DNA of 31,156 nucleotides, from NCBI GenBank assembly GCA_947167635.1, contig CAMVIT010000035.1:1-31156 (forward strand). Reading direction: 5' to 3'. This DNA comes from F23-D06 sp947167635 (GTDB taxonomy: Bacteria > Bacteroidota > Bacteroidia > Bacteroidales > WCHB1-69). Each line of letters starts with the position of its first letter. The stretch's first letter is position 1. The position numbers and the translations under genes were made by a program. Below the pieces are notes generated by a model. It ran no database searches, was not told the DNA's origin, and saw only the letters and a program-made list of their open reading frames with translations. This document shows, one piece after another, positions 1-8,302 of this stretch.

Positions 1-345
1 GGCCAACGTCATCGCCACGGTGGACGGCACCGCTGTGACCCCGGGCGTCGAGACCACGGTCGGCAACTACTGCGTGACGACGGCCAACGGCGAGCTTGAG
101 GTTACCTGCAAGAAGGTCACCATCACCGCACATAACGCCAGCAAGGTGTATGACAGCACGCCTCTGACGGAGTCCGGCTTCACCGCCTCGGCTCTCGAAA
201 CGGGCGACACGCACACCTTCACGGTGGCCATGACCTCCGGCAGCACGATCACCAACGTCGGCACACAGGCCAACGTCATCGCCACGGTGGACGGCACCGC
301 TGTGACCCCGGGCGTCGAGACCCCGGTCGGCAACTACTGCGTGAC
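1..345. repeat. 78-bp direct repeat inside the MBG protein gene (1-78 and 268-345)
   Basis: Bases 1-78 and 268-345 agree except for one base (cca versus ccc near base 56). The offset of 267 bp equals one 89-residue MBG module. It encodes the ANVIATVDGTAV...VGNYC stretch. Near-identity at the DNA level points to recent duplication or gene conversion of the module. Confidence 0.9.
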
Positions 346-2065
346 AGAGGTGAACGGCACCCTGACAGTGACACCCGCCTCCCTGCTCATCAAGCTGGAC
401 ACCGCGAAGGTCTATGACGGCACACCGTTCGTGAGCGACTACATGGCCACAATCGACGGCTACACGATCACCGGCCTTGTGTCCGGTGACTACATCACCG
501 CCGGCGTGGTGACAAGCTCCGCCTCCGATGTGAACACCTATATCGACAGCGTGGCTTCCGCCTCCGCCGATGTGACGACTCCGTTCGCTACGCACAACGG
601 CATCGGCAACTACAATGTGACCTACGACCTGAGACAGGTGATCAACAAGAAGAGACTGATCATCACGGGTGAATTCACGAAAGTCTATGACGGCACGCCG
701 TTCACGGTGTCTTACGACCAGCTGACCTACAACGGTCTGGAGAATGGCGATGTGGTCACCTCCGGCACGGTCACCTCCGATGGGTACTGGGTGGGCGACT
801 ACTACTGCCGCGACAACCGGTTCCTGCGCGCGATGGACGAGTTGCATGCCTACAACAGTGGCTTCGGCCCGACCAGTGTGACATCGAACTACACTCCCGA
901 GTTCTATGTGGTGCTGCATATCATCAAGCGCCCGATCGAATTCACCGCCAAGAGCGGCGAGAAGGTCTATGACGGCACTCCGCTTCTGATCACCGACCTG
1001 CCAGCTCCAGGCTACGACATCACAAACGGCAGCATTGCCAGCACCGACAACCTCACCCACATTGACGTGAGCGGTTCGCAGCTTTGCGTGGGCCAGAGTG
1101 CCAGCGAAGTTGCCAATGCCGTCATCATGCATGTCTCCGATGCTGAAAATGTGACAGACTGCTACGACATCCACTATGTGGACGGTACCCTCCGTGTGAC
1201 GGATGTGACCACGCCGCTTGTCTGTCCCGCCGACCTGACCATCACGCTCTGGTACGGGCGTTGCGACACGATGGTGACCCTGCCGGAGACGGCCACGGTG
1301 ACCCCGCCGGTTGCCAACACGACCATTGTCAACGACCTGGCAGGTCAGAACCCGATGCCGGTGGGCACCCACTACATCACCTGGAGTCTGCTTGACGCCT
1401 GCGGCAATGCGATGACCACCTGCCAGCAGACTGTCACGGTGAACTATCCAGAGTGCGACACGGCCATCGACTATGAAGGCAACAGATACCCGTCAGAGCG
1501 TATCGGCTGCAACTGCTGGACGGTTCCCAACCTGCGGAGCAAGTACTACAGCGACGGCACCGAGATAGCCAATTACACATACTACAACCACAACGACTCG
1601 TTGGAGAATGTGTACGGCAAGCTGTACAGCTGGTACTCTGCCGCCCGTGTGCCCGAGGGCGACGACACTGCGGTGCCGGTTGACTCCCTGTGGCCTGCCG
1701 GGACATACGTGCAAGGCATCTGTCCTGCCGGCTGGGCATTGCCCACGGTGGAGGACTACATGGATATGTATGTGGCTTCCGGAGCGGACGCCGGCCTCGT
1801 GAAGAGCCCGTCCACGCTGGTGTGGCTGCCCGGCAAGCAGGGCACGGCCCCCAACAAGTTCAACGCCTACGGCGCCGGCTACTACGACGGCAGCGTCAAC
1901 CGCTATTTCAACCTGTTGGGCGAGACCCACTTCTGGGCTGTCGATTACAGCACCGGTTCCTCCATGGCCAAGAACTTCGTCCTCAACTACTACTGTTCCG
2001 AGGGTTTGATTGTGGATAGCATGAAGGGCTTCGGCTACAGCATCCGTTGTGTCCAGAAGAAGTAA
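2..2065 (+). CDS. Modular surface protein, MBG + HYR-like + FISUMP domains (5' truncated by window)
   Basis: The frame is open to the left edge, so the N-terminus lies outside the window. In order it shows four MBG-type modules, each with a KVYDGTP-like motif (near 143, 403, 676 and 960), then a HYR/hyalin-like module (about 1216-1446, beginning VCPADLTIT and ending with a DACGN segment). The last part (about 1455-2062) matches the Fibrobacter succinogenes major paralogous (FISUMP) domain, seen from the RYPSERIGCNCW start, the YGKLYSWYSA segment and the ICPAGWALPT segment. MBG and HYR modules occur in extracellular, probably adhesive, Bacteroidota proteins. It ends in RCVQKK and has no T9SS sorting domain after the FISUMP domain. 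The function is unknown; a surface or secreted role is inferred from the domains. A hairpin follows the stop. Confidence 0.85.
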   Translation, partial: ANVIATVDGTAVTPGVETTVGNYCVTTANGELEVTCKKVTITAHNASKVYDSTPLTESGFTASALETGDTHTFTVAMTSGSTITNVGTQANVIATVDGTAVTPGVETPVGNYCVTEVNGTLTVTPASLLIKLDTAKVYDGTPFVSDYMATIDGYTITGLVSGDYITAGVVTSSASDVNTYIDSVASASADVTTPFATHNGIGNYNVTYDLRQVINKKRLIITGEFTKVYDGTPFTVSYDQLTYNGLENGDVVTSGTVTSDGYWVGDYYCRDNRFLRAMDELHAYNSGFGPTSVTSNYTPEFYVVLHIIKRPIEFTAKSGEKVYDGTPLLITDLPAPGYDITNGSIASTDNLTHIDVSGSQLCVGQSASEVANAVIMHVSDAENVTDCYDIHYVDGTLRVTDVTTPLVCPADLTITLWYGRCDTMVTLPETATVTPPVANTTIVNDLAGQNPMPVGTHYITWSLLDACGNAMTTCQQTVTVNYPECDTAIDYEGNRYPSERIGCNCWTVPNLRSKYYSDGTEIANYTYYNHNDSLENVYGKLYSWYSAARVPEGDDTAVPVDSLWPAGTYVQGICPAGWALPTVEDYMDMYVASGADAGLVKSPSTLVWLPGKQGTAPNKFNAYGAGYYDGSVNRYFNLLGETHFWAVDYSTGSSMAKNFVLNYYCSEGLIVDSMKGFGYSIRCVQKK

Positions 2066-2098
2066 CGGCACGCTGATAGAAACAAGTTTATCTCTACT

Positions 2099-2133
2099 GA
2101 ACCCCGGAAGTTGGAAAAAAACTTTCGGGGTTC
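2099..2133 (+). terminator. Hairpin terminator after the MBG/FISUMP gene
   Basis: GAACCCCGGAAGTT and AACTTTCGGGGTTC form a 14-bp stem with one G-U pair around the loop GGAAAAA. It lies 33 bases after the stop codon. No long T-run follows, so efficiency is uncertain. Confidence 0.65.
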
Positions 2134-2164
2134 ATTGTGTCTTCCGATGTTATGTTTTTTTTTC

Positions 2165-2172
2165 TACCTTTG
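2165..2172 (+). promoter_or_regulatory. Bacteroidota -7 box (TACCTTTG) for the patatin gene
   Basis: The box matches the Bacteroidota consensus TAnnTTTG and sits about 40 bases before the chosen ATG at 2214, after the upstream terminator. It argues against the longer reading frame that begins inside the preceding gene. No clear -33 TTTG was seen. Confidence 0.55.
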
Positions 2173-2213
2173 CAGGCACATTTGTGATGCAGCGTTTTTG
2201 TCTTCTTGTGCTT

Positions 2214-4787
2214 ATGAGGAAATTGTTAATTATTATAGGCTCTTTTCTGTTGTTCATAACTGCCCATGCTCAGTACAACCTTGCCACCACCAGCATCGAT
2301 CCTGCGGCTGATTCGATGGCTGTCGCCCGGATGCGGCAAAAGATGGACTCCATTCGCAAGTTCCGACCCACCGTGGCCGTGGTGTTGGCGGGCGGTGGCG
2401 CCAAAGGCGCTGCCCATGTGGGCGCGCTTGAATACATCGAGGAACTCGGCATCCCCGTTGACATGGTGCTCGGCACCAGCATGGGCGGGCTCGTCGGTGG
2501 CCTTTACGCCATGGGCTATCCCGCTGCCCTCATCGACACCATCCTCGTCAACATGAACTGGGGTGTGATGATGAGTGATTTCGTGCCCACGGAAAAACTC
2601 AACTACCGGCGACGCAAGTACAACGAGACTTACACCCTGCGTATTCCGCTCTATTATGAAAACGACAAAAAATGGCATGGACGTGAGCTCCTGAAGAGAT
2701 ATCAAGAGAGCGTGAAAATCAATGAAGGGGACCAAAACGCCTCTTCCGACATCGGTGAGCAGACTCTCCGGCAAGGCATTGCCGCCAACATGCCGGAAGG
2801 CATTCTTTATGGATACAATGTCTATAACCTGATCAATAGTCTTACGGTCGGCTATCAGGACTCCATGAACTTCTCCGATTTGCCTATTCCCTATTGCTGC
2901 GTGGCTACGGACCTTGTGACCTTGAAGGCCAAGTATTGGACTAGCGGCTGCCTGACGGAGGCGATGCGCTCCACAATGTCCATCCCGCTTTATTTCGCAC
3001 CGGTGCGCAAGAAGGATATGGTGCTCGTGGATGGCGGCACGCGCAACAATTTCCCTACTGACATGGCTTGCGCTATGGGCGCCGACTATGTCATTGGCGT
3101 TGACTTGAGCCAGCCGAGAGGGTACGAGGAGGTTAATGGCGTGGGCAAACTGCTGCAACAGAACATCGCGCTCATGGGCAAGGAGGCCTTCGACCACAAC
3201 AGGCCGCTTGCCAATGTCTATATCCACCCCAATATGGATGGCATGAACATGTTCAGTTTCCAAACCAAGAACATTGTCGAGTGTATCCGCCGGGGAAAGG
3301 ATGCCGCAAGACAGCAGGACTCCAGCTTGCAAGTCATCCTACGTGCTGTGACGCCCGGACTTGCCCGGTCGCAGGAGATGAAAGACCAAAAGAAACAACC
3401 TCGGGGGGTGAACATCGCCGAAGAGGACATTCTTGTCGGCAAGATTTGTTTCGACGGGATCAGCAGCGATCTTACGGAATTCCTTCTGCGGAACATCGAG
3501 TTGGACACGGGAAAGCGTTACAATCGCGATGATATTGAGAATGCATTGGCCGTGCTCTATGGCAGCGGACTCTTCAATAACGCTTCCTATCGGGTTGAAG
3601 GTTCGCACGAACCATACACCTTGGTGTTCAAGGGCGAGCGAAGCCCCATTCACCAGGTGGGTGTCGGACTGCGGTTCACCTACCAAGATCTGATCTCGCT
3701 GGGACTCAATTTCGGATTCAACAGCCGTAAACCGTACGGCTTCAAATTCGATGCCTCCGCTGTCATTGGCAAGAACCTCAAGGGCGAAATGGACCTCTAT
3801 TACGTCCCGCGTCGCGGCCCCGCATTCGGAGCGGATATTAAATCATACTACACCCAATTGAGAATCAGTCCTCTTCATTCCATGATATCCGATTATATCC
3901 TCAACACGCTTTGCACATACAGCTACTGGAACAACCGGCTGCAGCTCTATATCAGAGACAATCAATGGCTGCATAACGGTTATTACAAAGGAGGGTTTGA
4001 ACTGAACATGATGCCGTATGCATTGACCACCATGTTCTTGAATTATATGTCTGACGACAGCACAGCAAATGATGCCGTCAATGAATACGACTATTATATG
4101 GAAGGCGCGGCATATATGTACAGGAATCGTTGGGATAACCATGCTTTGTCATTTTTCGTGGAGGGGACATACGACAATACCGATGACAAATATTTCCCCA
4201 CTCATGGTGTTGATGTCGGCGGACGATATGACTTGGTCTTTCACAGCAAGACCCCGGAAGGGTATATTCTCCGTTACCATAACTTCAACATGCACATCAA
4301 GGGTGTCATACCCGTGGTCAACCGTTTTGTTATCATGCTCTCCGGGAGTTTGGCCTCTATGCAGACCTTGGATTTTTCCAGTTTTAATCGGGAAGTTTCG
4401 GCACACAATGATGTCCATCAGATTTTTGTCGGAGGTGTGCGCGATGGGGAATTTATCAAAAATCAGCTCTCGTATGTGGGCTATAATGTGTTGCAAGCCG
4501 TGTACGGCAGCAATACCACCGCAGTTGCCAGGATGGATCTGCGCTACCAAATCGGGCGTAAAGATTACATCTCGTTCATTACTTCCCTCTATAAGGCATA
4601 CGTCTTGTTCGATAAAAACGGTGAACATATACACGGGGCTGATTATGTACGTCCCACGGATTATTGTTTTGTCCTTCAGTACGGTCACAAGTCGCTTATC
4701 GGGCCGATATTGTTCAATGTGCATTGGTCGGCCAATGGCCGGCCCGCCCGATGGGGCGCCTATTTGAGCATCGGGTTCGACTTTTAG
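2214..4787 (+). CDS. Patatin-like phospholipase with POTRA-like and outer-membrane beta-barrel domains
   Basis: The 857-residue protein starts with a signal peptide (about residues 1-19, ending in AHA). The patatin domain shows the oxyanion motif GGGAKG (60-65), the nucleophile motif GTSMG with Ser89, and the DGG motif with Asp273, so the Ser-Asp dyad is intact. A POTRA-like segment follows (about 402-470), then a long beta-rich region ending in GFDF, as expected for an outer-membrane barrel ending in phenylalanine. This is the PlpD / type Vd layout common in Bacteroidota; the lipase should hydrolyse ester lipids at or beyond the outer membrane. An ATG at 2187 in the same frame is a second possible start, but MRKLLIIIG at 2214 gives the better signal peptide. 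It appears to be a single-gene unit with its own promoter. The domain call is firm; substrate and topology are inferred. Confidence 0.9.
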   Translation: MRKLLIIIGSFLLFITAHAQYNLATTSIDPAADSMAVARMRQKMDSIRKFRPTVAVVLAGGGAKGAAHVGALEYIEELGIPVDMVLGTSMGGLVGGLYAMGYPAALIDTILVNMNWGVMMSDFVPTEKLNYRRRKYNETYTLRIPLYYENDKKWHGRELLKRYQESVKINEGDQNASSDIGEQTLRQGIAANMPEGILYGYNVYNLINSLTVGYQDSMNFSDLPIPYCCVATDLVTLKAKYWTSGCLTEAMRSTMSIPLYFAPVRKKDMVLVDGGTRNNFPTDMACAMGADYVIGVDLSQPRGYEEVNGVGKLLQQNIALMGKEAFDHNRPLANVYIHPNMDGMNMFSFQTKNIVECIRRGKDAARQQDSSLQVILRAVTPGLARSQEMKDQKKQPRGVNIAEEDILVGKICFDGISSDLTEFLLRNIELDTGKRYNRDDIENALAVLYGSGLFNNASYRVEGSHEPYTLVFKGERSPIHQVGVGLRFTYQDLISLGLNFGFNSRKPYGFKFDASAVIGKNLKGEMDLYYVPRRGPAFGADIKSYYTQLRISPLHSMISDYILNTLCTYSYWNNRLQLYIRDNQWLHNGYYKGGFELNMMPYALTTMFLNYMSDDSTANDAVNEYDYYMEGAAYMYRNRWDNHALSFFVEGTYDNTDDKYFPTHGVDVGGRYDLVFHSKTPEGYILRYHNFNMHIKGVIPVVNRFVIMLSGSLASMQTLDFSSFNREVSAHNDVHQIFVGGVRDGEFIKNQLSYVGYNVLQAVYGSNTTAVARMDLRYQIGRKDYISFITSLYKAYVLFDKNGEHIHGADYVRPTDYCFVLQYGHKSLIGPILFNVHWSANGRPARWGAYLSIGFDF

Positions 4788-4846
4788 CGGTCGGCAGTTG
4801 CGGGATGGTGTGTTCTTGGGAAAACGGGTTATAAAGGAAAAAATGG

Positions 4847-4854
4847 TATTTTTG
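4847..4854 (+). promoter_or_regulatory. -7 box (TATTTTTG) for the alcohol dehydrogenase gene
   Basis: It matches TAnnTTTG and lies 70 bases before the ATG at 4924, leaving an A/T-rich leader of about 65 bases. No clear hairpin was found in the 4788-4923 spacer and no convincing -33 box at the normal spacing. Confidence 0.5.
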
Positions 4855-4923
4855 CCACGCGAATGGGGCGGATGTTTGGTTTTGACTATTATTCATGACT
4901 TCATAAATTAACAAACTTAAGAG

Positions 4924-6087
4924 ATGATCAATTTCAGTTATTGCACACCCACCCGTATTGTGTTTGGCAAGGGTGTGGTGGAAAAGTTGCCCGAGGTGAT
5001 GAAACCTTTCGGCAAACGTGTTTTAATGACCTACGGTGGCGGCAGCATCAAGCGCAACGGCCTCTACGACAAGGTTAAGGATCTGTTGAAGGACTTTGAG
5101 GTCTTCGAACTTCCGGGCATCGAGCCCAACCCGAAATACACGCAGAGCGTGGTGCCGGGCGTGCAGATGTGCAAGGAGCATCATGTTGACGTGATTCTTG
5201 CCGTGGGCGGCGGCAGTGTGCTCGACTGCTCCAAGGCCATCGCGGCGGGCGCCTGCTACGATGGCGAGCCGTGGGACCTCATTACCTACCAAGTGAAGAC
5301 ACAGGCTGCCTTGCCCATCGTCGATATCATGACCTTGGCGGCCACCGGCAGCGAGTATGACGCCGCCAGCGTCATTTCTCGCACCGAAACCAATGACAAG
5401 GTCGGCTACATCGACCCGCACCTCTATCCAGCCGTCTCCCTGCTTGACCCGGAGTACACGTTTACCATCCCGCCGAAGCACACGCGCGCAGGCATCGCCG
5501 ACGCTATGAATCATGTGATGGAGCAGTTCTTCGCCGAACCAAACACCATCCTCAACGATGGCATGTGCATAGCGGCCCTGAAGAGCTTGATGCTCAATGC
5601 ACCCAAGGTGCTGGACAATCCGAACGACTATGAAGCGCGCGCCGAGGTGTTCTACACCTGCACGTTGGCTTGCAATGGCATTTTCTGCAATGGCAACGGA
5701 CACAGCGGCTGGCCCATGCACGGCATCGAGCACGCTCTTAGCGCATACTACGACATTACCCACGGCGAGGGCCTCGCCATCATCACCCCTCGTTGGATGA
5801 AGCACATCCTCAACGAGAAGACGGTGGGCCGTTTTGTGACATACGGCACCATGTTGTTTGGCATTGACGCCAACCTGGCCCCGATGGAGATTGCGGAGCT
5901 GGCTATTCAGAAGACTTATGACTTCTTCAAAGGGATAGGCATTCCCATGTCGTTGCGCGAAGTGGGCATCGACAACCAGCGCCTCGGCGAGATGGCACAC
6001 CACATCGCTGTCAACGAGGGCCTTGAGAATGCCTGGGCGTCGCTCAATGAGCAAGACATCTTGGAGATTCTGAAGGCTTCTCTGTAA
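4924..6087 (+). CDS. Iron-type (group III) alcohol dehydrogenase, YqhD/BdhA-like
   Basis: The 387-residue length and motifs match the NADPH-dependent iron-containing alcohol/aldehyde dehydrogenases typified by E. coli YqhD and clostridial butanol dehydrogenases. The cofactor segments GGGSIKR (38-44) and GGGSVLD (95-101) are present. The metal ligands expected from YqhD are all found one position earlier: Asp193, His197, His266 and His280. Such enzymes reduce short-chain aldehydes in the cytoplasm, for redox balance or aldehyde detoxification; the actual substrate cannot be read from the sequence. The gene stands alone between its own promoter box and a strong hairpin. The start is fixed by the conserved N-terminus (INFSYCTPT) right after a short A-rich leader. 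Confidence 0.93.
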   Translation: MINFSYCTPTRIVFGKGVVEKLPEVMKPFGKRVLMTYGGGSIKRNGLYDKVKDLLKDFEVFELPGIEPNPKYTQSVVPGVQMCKEHHVDVILAVGGGSVLDCSKAIAAGACYDGEPWDLITYQVKTQAALPIVDIMTLAATGSEYDAASVISRTETNDKVGYIDPHLYPAVSLLDPEYTFTIPPKHTRAGIADAMNHVMEQFFAEPNTILNDGMCIAALKSLMLNAPKVLDNPNDYEARAEVFYTCTLACNGIFCNGNGHSGWPMHGIEHALSAYYDITHGEGLAIITPRWMKHILNEKTVGRFVTYGTMLFGIDANLAPMEIAELAIQKTYDFFKGIGIPMSLREVGIDNQRLGEMAHHIAVNEGLENAWASLNEQDILEILKASL

Positions 6088-6102
6088 AGGCAAAACACTG
6101 AA

Positions 6103-6135
6103 AAATGCGCGCCGCATCTCAATGTGGCGCGTATT
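6103..6135. terminator. Bidirectional terminator between convergent genes
   Basis: The arms AATGCGCGCCGCAT (6103-6116) and ATGTGGCGCGTATT (6122-6135) pair with G-U wobbles around a short loop. A-rich sequence precedes and T-rich sequence follows, so it can serve the dehydrogenase gene on the plus strand and the S41 peptidase gene on the minus strand. Confidence 0.8.
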
Positions 6136-6155
6136 TCTTTGTGGGGTAGGGGTTC

Positions 6156-7421
6156 TTATCTGTGCATGATATACTGGATGGCGGCATCGAGTTGCGGCTT
6201 GAGGTCGCCGTTGTAGTCTTTGCGCAGGATGATCTGGTCCGGCGTGTGGCCGATGCCCTCCAGCACCTTGCCGCCGATCAGGGCTTCGAAGGTGGATGTA
6301 TAGACGTAGTGCCCCTCCGAAAGATTCGAGGTTCCGAACGGGCCGCCGTAGTTGAGGTCAATGCAGTTGGTTGGCTGCAGCGGTCCTGTGCCGCCGTGTG
6401 TGCGCTCTCCGATGGTGTGCGCCGTGGGCAATACCGCCTTGATGATCATCGGCTCAATCTCGCCCATACTCACCGAATTGATGTCGCAAAGCACGACATA
6501 CGGAATGTTTTCCGCCGTGATGTCGCGGTGATAGCGGGTGATCGGGCTCTGGTAGTAAGGAGTCCACGGGGAATGTTCGTAGCGTCCGGGCCCCTCTTTG
6601 TAGCGGGTCTTGAAAATTTCCGTCGTCTGGTTGAGATAGCAGCCAACCAAGTAGTCAAGGTCGTCTTGGTATCCACCGCGGTTGCATCGGTTGTCAAGGA
6701 TGATGCCGGCCAATTGCTCTCGTGGAGTCTCCATGATGGCTTGGAAGTAGTGGTCCAGCAACCGCGCTCCCACGCCGTTTTGCAGCATCACCGGTGTGAT
6801 ACCCGCCGAAGACTGCCAAAGGTAGGGAATCTTCCGTCCGTCAGACAACCGGAAAAGAACGTAATGATATATCACCGTCATTCCCAATTCCGGCACATAG
6901 GCCACACACGACTCGTGCGCTTCGACAGTGTATTGGCTTTCAATATTTTGTAGAAAATCCTGAATTCTCTGGTTTTCATCGCTGGCTGACTCGTAATAGT
7001 AGTCGCGGGTGGGAATCTCCAAAGCGTACGGAGTTACACTTACCGTAGAACTCAGGTCGTTGGGAGCCGGATAAAGATTCTTGACTCTGAGTGTCAGATG
7101 ATGGTCAACCAAACCACCCACCAAGTTCGTATAGAGAGTCTGCAACTCATCCGTTGGCACATAACCCTGCTGCTCATATTTCTTGTCGAGTTCTTGGAAC
7201 GCAGGAAAATAACGGTCGTACATTGCATCCCAGTCGGTGGTATCGACATCCCAAAAGACATAGCCCGTGCTGAGGACTTTCCATAAATAGTCGAACTGCT
7301 CGGAGTAGGAGCTGTAGGCTAATTTGCCGTTCTCGCCGATATAAGGCATGTAATCGGCCGCCTTGCGGCAAGAGGCGCCTGTCAAGATTAAAATTGCTGC
7401 TATTGTGATTATTTTCTTCAT
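6156..7421 (-). CDS. S41 family peptidase, tricorn-type, probable lipoprotein
   Basis: The 421-residue protein begins MKKIITIAAILILTGASC, a hydrophobic signal with Cys18 as a possible lipidation site, although the lipobox is not classical. The C-terminal half carries the S41 fold signature: NSVSMGE with presumed nucleophile Ser318, then GERTHGGTG (338-346). The position of the catalytic Lys in Prc/CtpA enzymes is Gly344 here. A His pair in VDHHLTL (107-108) could supply the tricorn-type general base. No PDZ domain is visible between residues 110 and 250. The start was moved to the ATG at 7421 because the longer frame adds ten residues ahead of a good signal peptide. No TAnnTTTG box lies directly upstream, so co-transcription with the barrel protein gene 100 bases upstream is possible. 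Substrate is unknown. Confidence 0.85.
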   Translation of the reverse strand: MKKIITIAAILILTGASCRKAADYMPYIGENGKLAYSSYSEQFDYLWKVLSTGYVFWDVDTTDWDAMYDRYFPAFQELDKKYEQQGYVPTDELQTLYTNLVGGLVDHHLTLRVKNLYPAPNDLSSTVSVTPYALEIPTRDYYYESASDENQRIQDFLQNIESQYTVEAHESCVAYVPELGMTVIYHYVLFRLSDGRKIPYLWQSSAGITPVMLQNGVGARLLDHYFQAIMETPREQLAGIILDNRCNRGGYQDDLDYLVGCYLNQTTEIFKTRYKEGPGRYEHSPWTPYYQSPITRYHRDITAENIPYVVLCDINSVSMGEIEPMIIKAVLPTAHTIGERTHGGTGPLQPTNCIDLNYGGPFGTSNLSEGHYVYTSTFEALIGGKVLEGIGHTPDQIILRKDYNGDLKPQLDAAIQYIMHR

Positions 7422-7439
7422 CTTATTTTGGTTTTTTAG

Positions 7440-7512
7440 TGACTCCCGCACTGCGCTTCGCTTGTGGGGTTACTTGCGCTTCGCGCGCCTTGCCCCTCCG
7501 GGGCTGCTCAAG
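7440..7512. repeat. Structured G+C-rich intergenic element with a direct repeat and hairpin
   Basis: Between the barrel protein and S41 genes, the 10-base word TGCGCTTCGC occurs twice in the same orientation (7452-7461 and 7475-7484). Next to it is a GCCCC-tcc-GGGGC hairpin (7492-7504) inside an outer CTTG/CAAG pair. It lies just after the minus-strand barrel gene stop, so the hairpin may act as its terminator. The compact, G+C-rich character suggests a dispersed intergenic repeat, but only one copy is seen here. Confidence 0.4.
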
Positions 7513-7521
7513 GAAAATGTT

Positions 7522-8205
7522 TTAAAAAATATATGATGCGCCAAAGGTGACAGAAAGCGTGTTGAGGTAGCGCGGGTCGCGAAGGTTGGCATAGCCACGG
7601 TGATGGCTGGTGAGGTCATAGTAGTAGAGGGCCTCGAGGTTCAAGGCCCAGTGGTCGCTGATGTTGTATGAGAGCCCAAGACCGCCTGTCACGCCGGCGC
7701 AGAATCTTGCATCCTCGCGGGTGAATTCGCGGATTTCATCGAAGTCGTTGAAGTAGATGTAGTAATCTGTCATCCAGTAGGTCGTGCCCGCCCTTCTCTC
7801 TCTCAACCAATAACCGATGTAGCCGCCAAGCAGGGTGTGTCCGCGCACATGCTTGCCGCCGAAGGAAAAGTCGGCGGTCACCGGAAGCATCAGATAGAGG
7901 TTGTGGTGGCTGGTGTAAACCGGCTCCAAGTAGTTGAGGTTCCGATCCATGCGGTGAGAGCGGCGCATGAGGATGAGGTCTGCGCGCAGGGCCACCCAGT
8001 CCTTGAAAGCATAGCGTCCCTCGATGCCGGCGTCGAAGCCGCTTTGGGGCGAGTAGGTCTCGTCGATGCGTCCCGCGTTGGAACGCGTGATGGAGGTCAG
8101 GTCCCAGCCGCCCCGCAGTCCGATGGACCACTGGGCACTGGCTGACAATGCTGCACTGCAAAGGAGCAGGGCGAGCAACAGAGTGCGGAAAGCGGATTTT
8201 TTCAT
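7522..8205 (-). CDS. Outer-membrane beta-barrel protein (porin-fold, small)
   Basis: The 227-residue protein has a clear signal peptide (MKKSAFRTLLLALLLCSAALSASA, cleavage before QWSIGLRGGW), alternating beta-strand-like segments throughout, and ends in FGASYIF, a terminal aromatic typical of outer-membrane barrels. It resembles the OmpA-barrel/PorT-like 'outer membrane protein beta-barrel domain' families of Bacteroidota, in which most members have no assigned function. The start is supported by the signal peptide and by a -7 box about 30 bases upstream. It may share a transcript with the downstream S41 peptidase gene, although an unusual hairpin element separates them. Confidence 0.8.
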   Translation of the reverse strand: MKKSAFRTLLLALLLCSAALSASAQWSIGLRGGWDLTSITRSNAGRIDETYSPQSGFDAGIEGRYAFKDWVALRADLILMRRSHRMDRNLNYLEPVYTSHHNLYLMLPVTADFSFGGKHVRGHTLLGGYIGYWLRERRAGTTYWMTDYYIYFNDFDEIREFTREDARFCAGVTGGLGLSYNISDHWALNLEALYYYDLTSHHRGYANLRDPRYLNTLSVTFGASYIF

Positions 8206-8234
8206 TGCAATGGATATGTGGTGTTTCGAGCTTG

Positions 8235-8242
8235 CAAAAATA
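8235..8242 (-). promoter_or_regulatory. -7 box (TATTTTTG) for the outer-membrane barrel gene
   Basis: Reading the minus strand, TATTTTTG lies 30 bases before the ATG at 8205 and is preceded by a long A/T run. It matches the Bacteroidota -7 consensus; no -33 TTTG was found at the expected spacing. Confidence 0.55.
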
Positions 8243-8302
8243 AAAAAAAGTTTTTGTCATTTCTCTTTTCGGTGATGTGCTCTGGCAATGAAACAAGGGT
8301 GA

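Noticed and set aside
2049..2213. Extended N-terminus of the patatin protein starting inside the preceding gene
   Set aside because: The extension runs through a terminator hairpin and a -7 box, and a signal peptide begins at the internal ATG at 2214.
5023..6117. A 364-codon open frame on the minus strand opposite the alcohol dehydrogenase gene
   Set aside because: No domain, no signal peptide and no promoter; it mirrors a well-conserved gene and reflects codon bias only.
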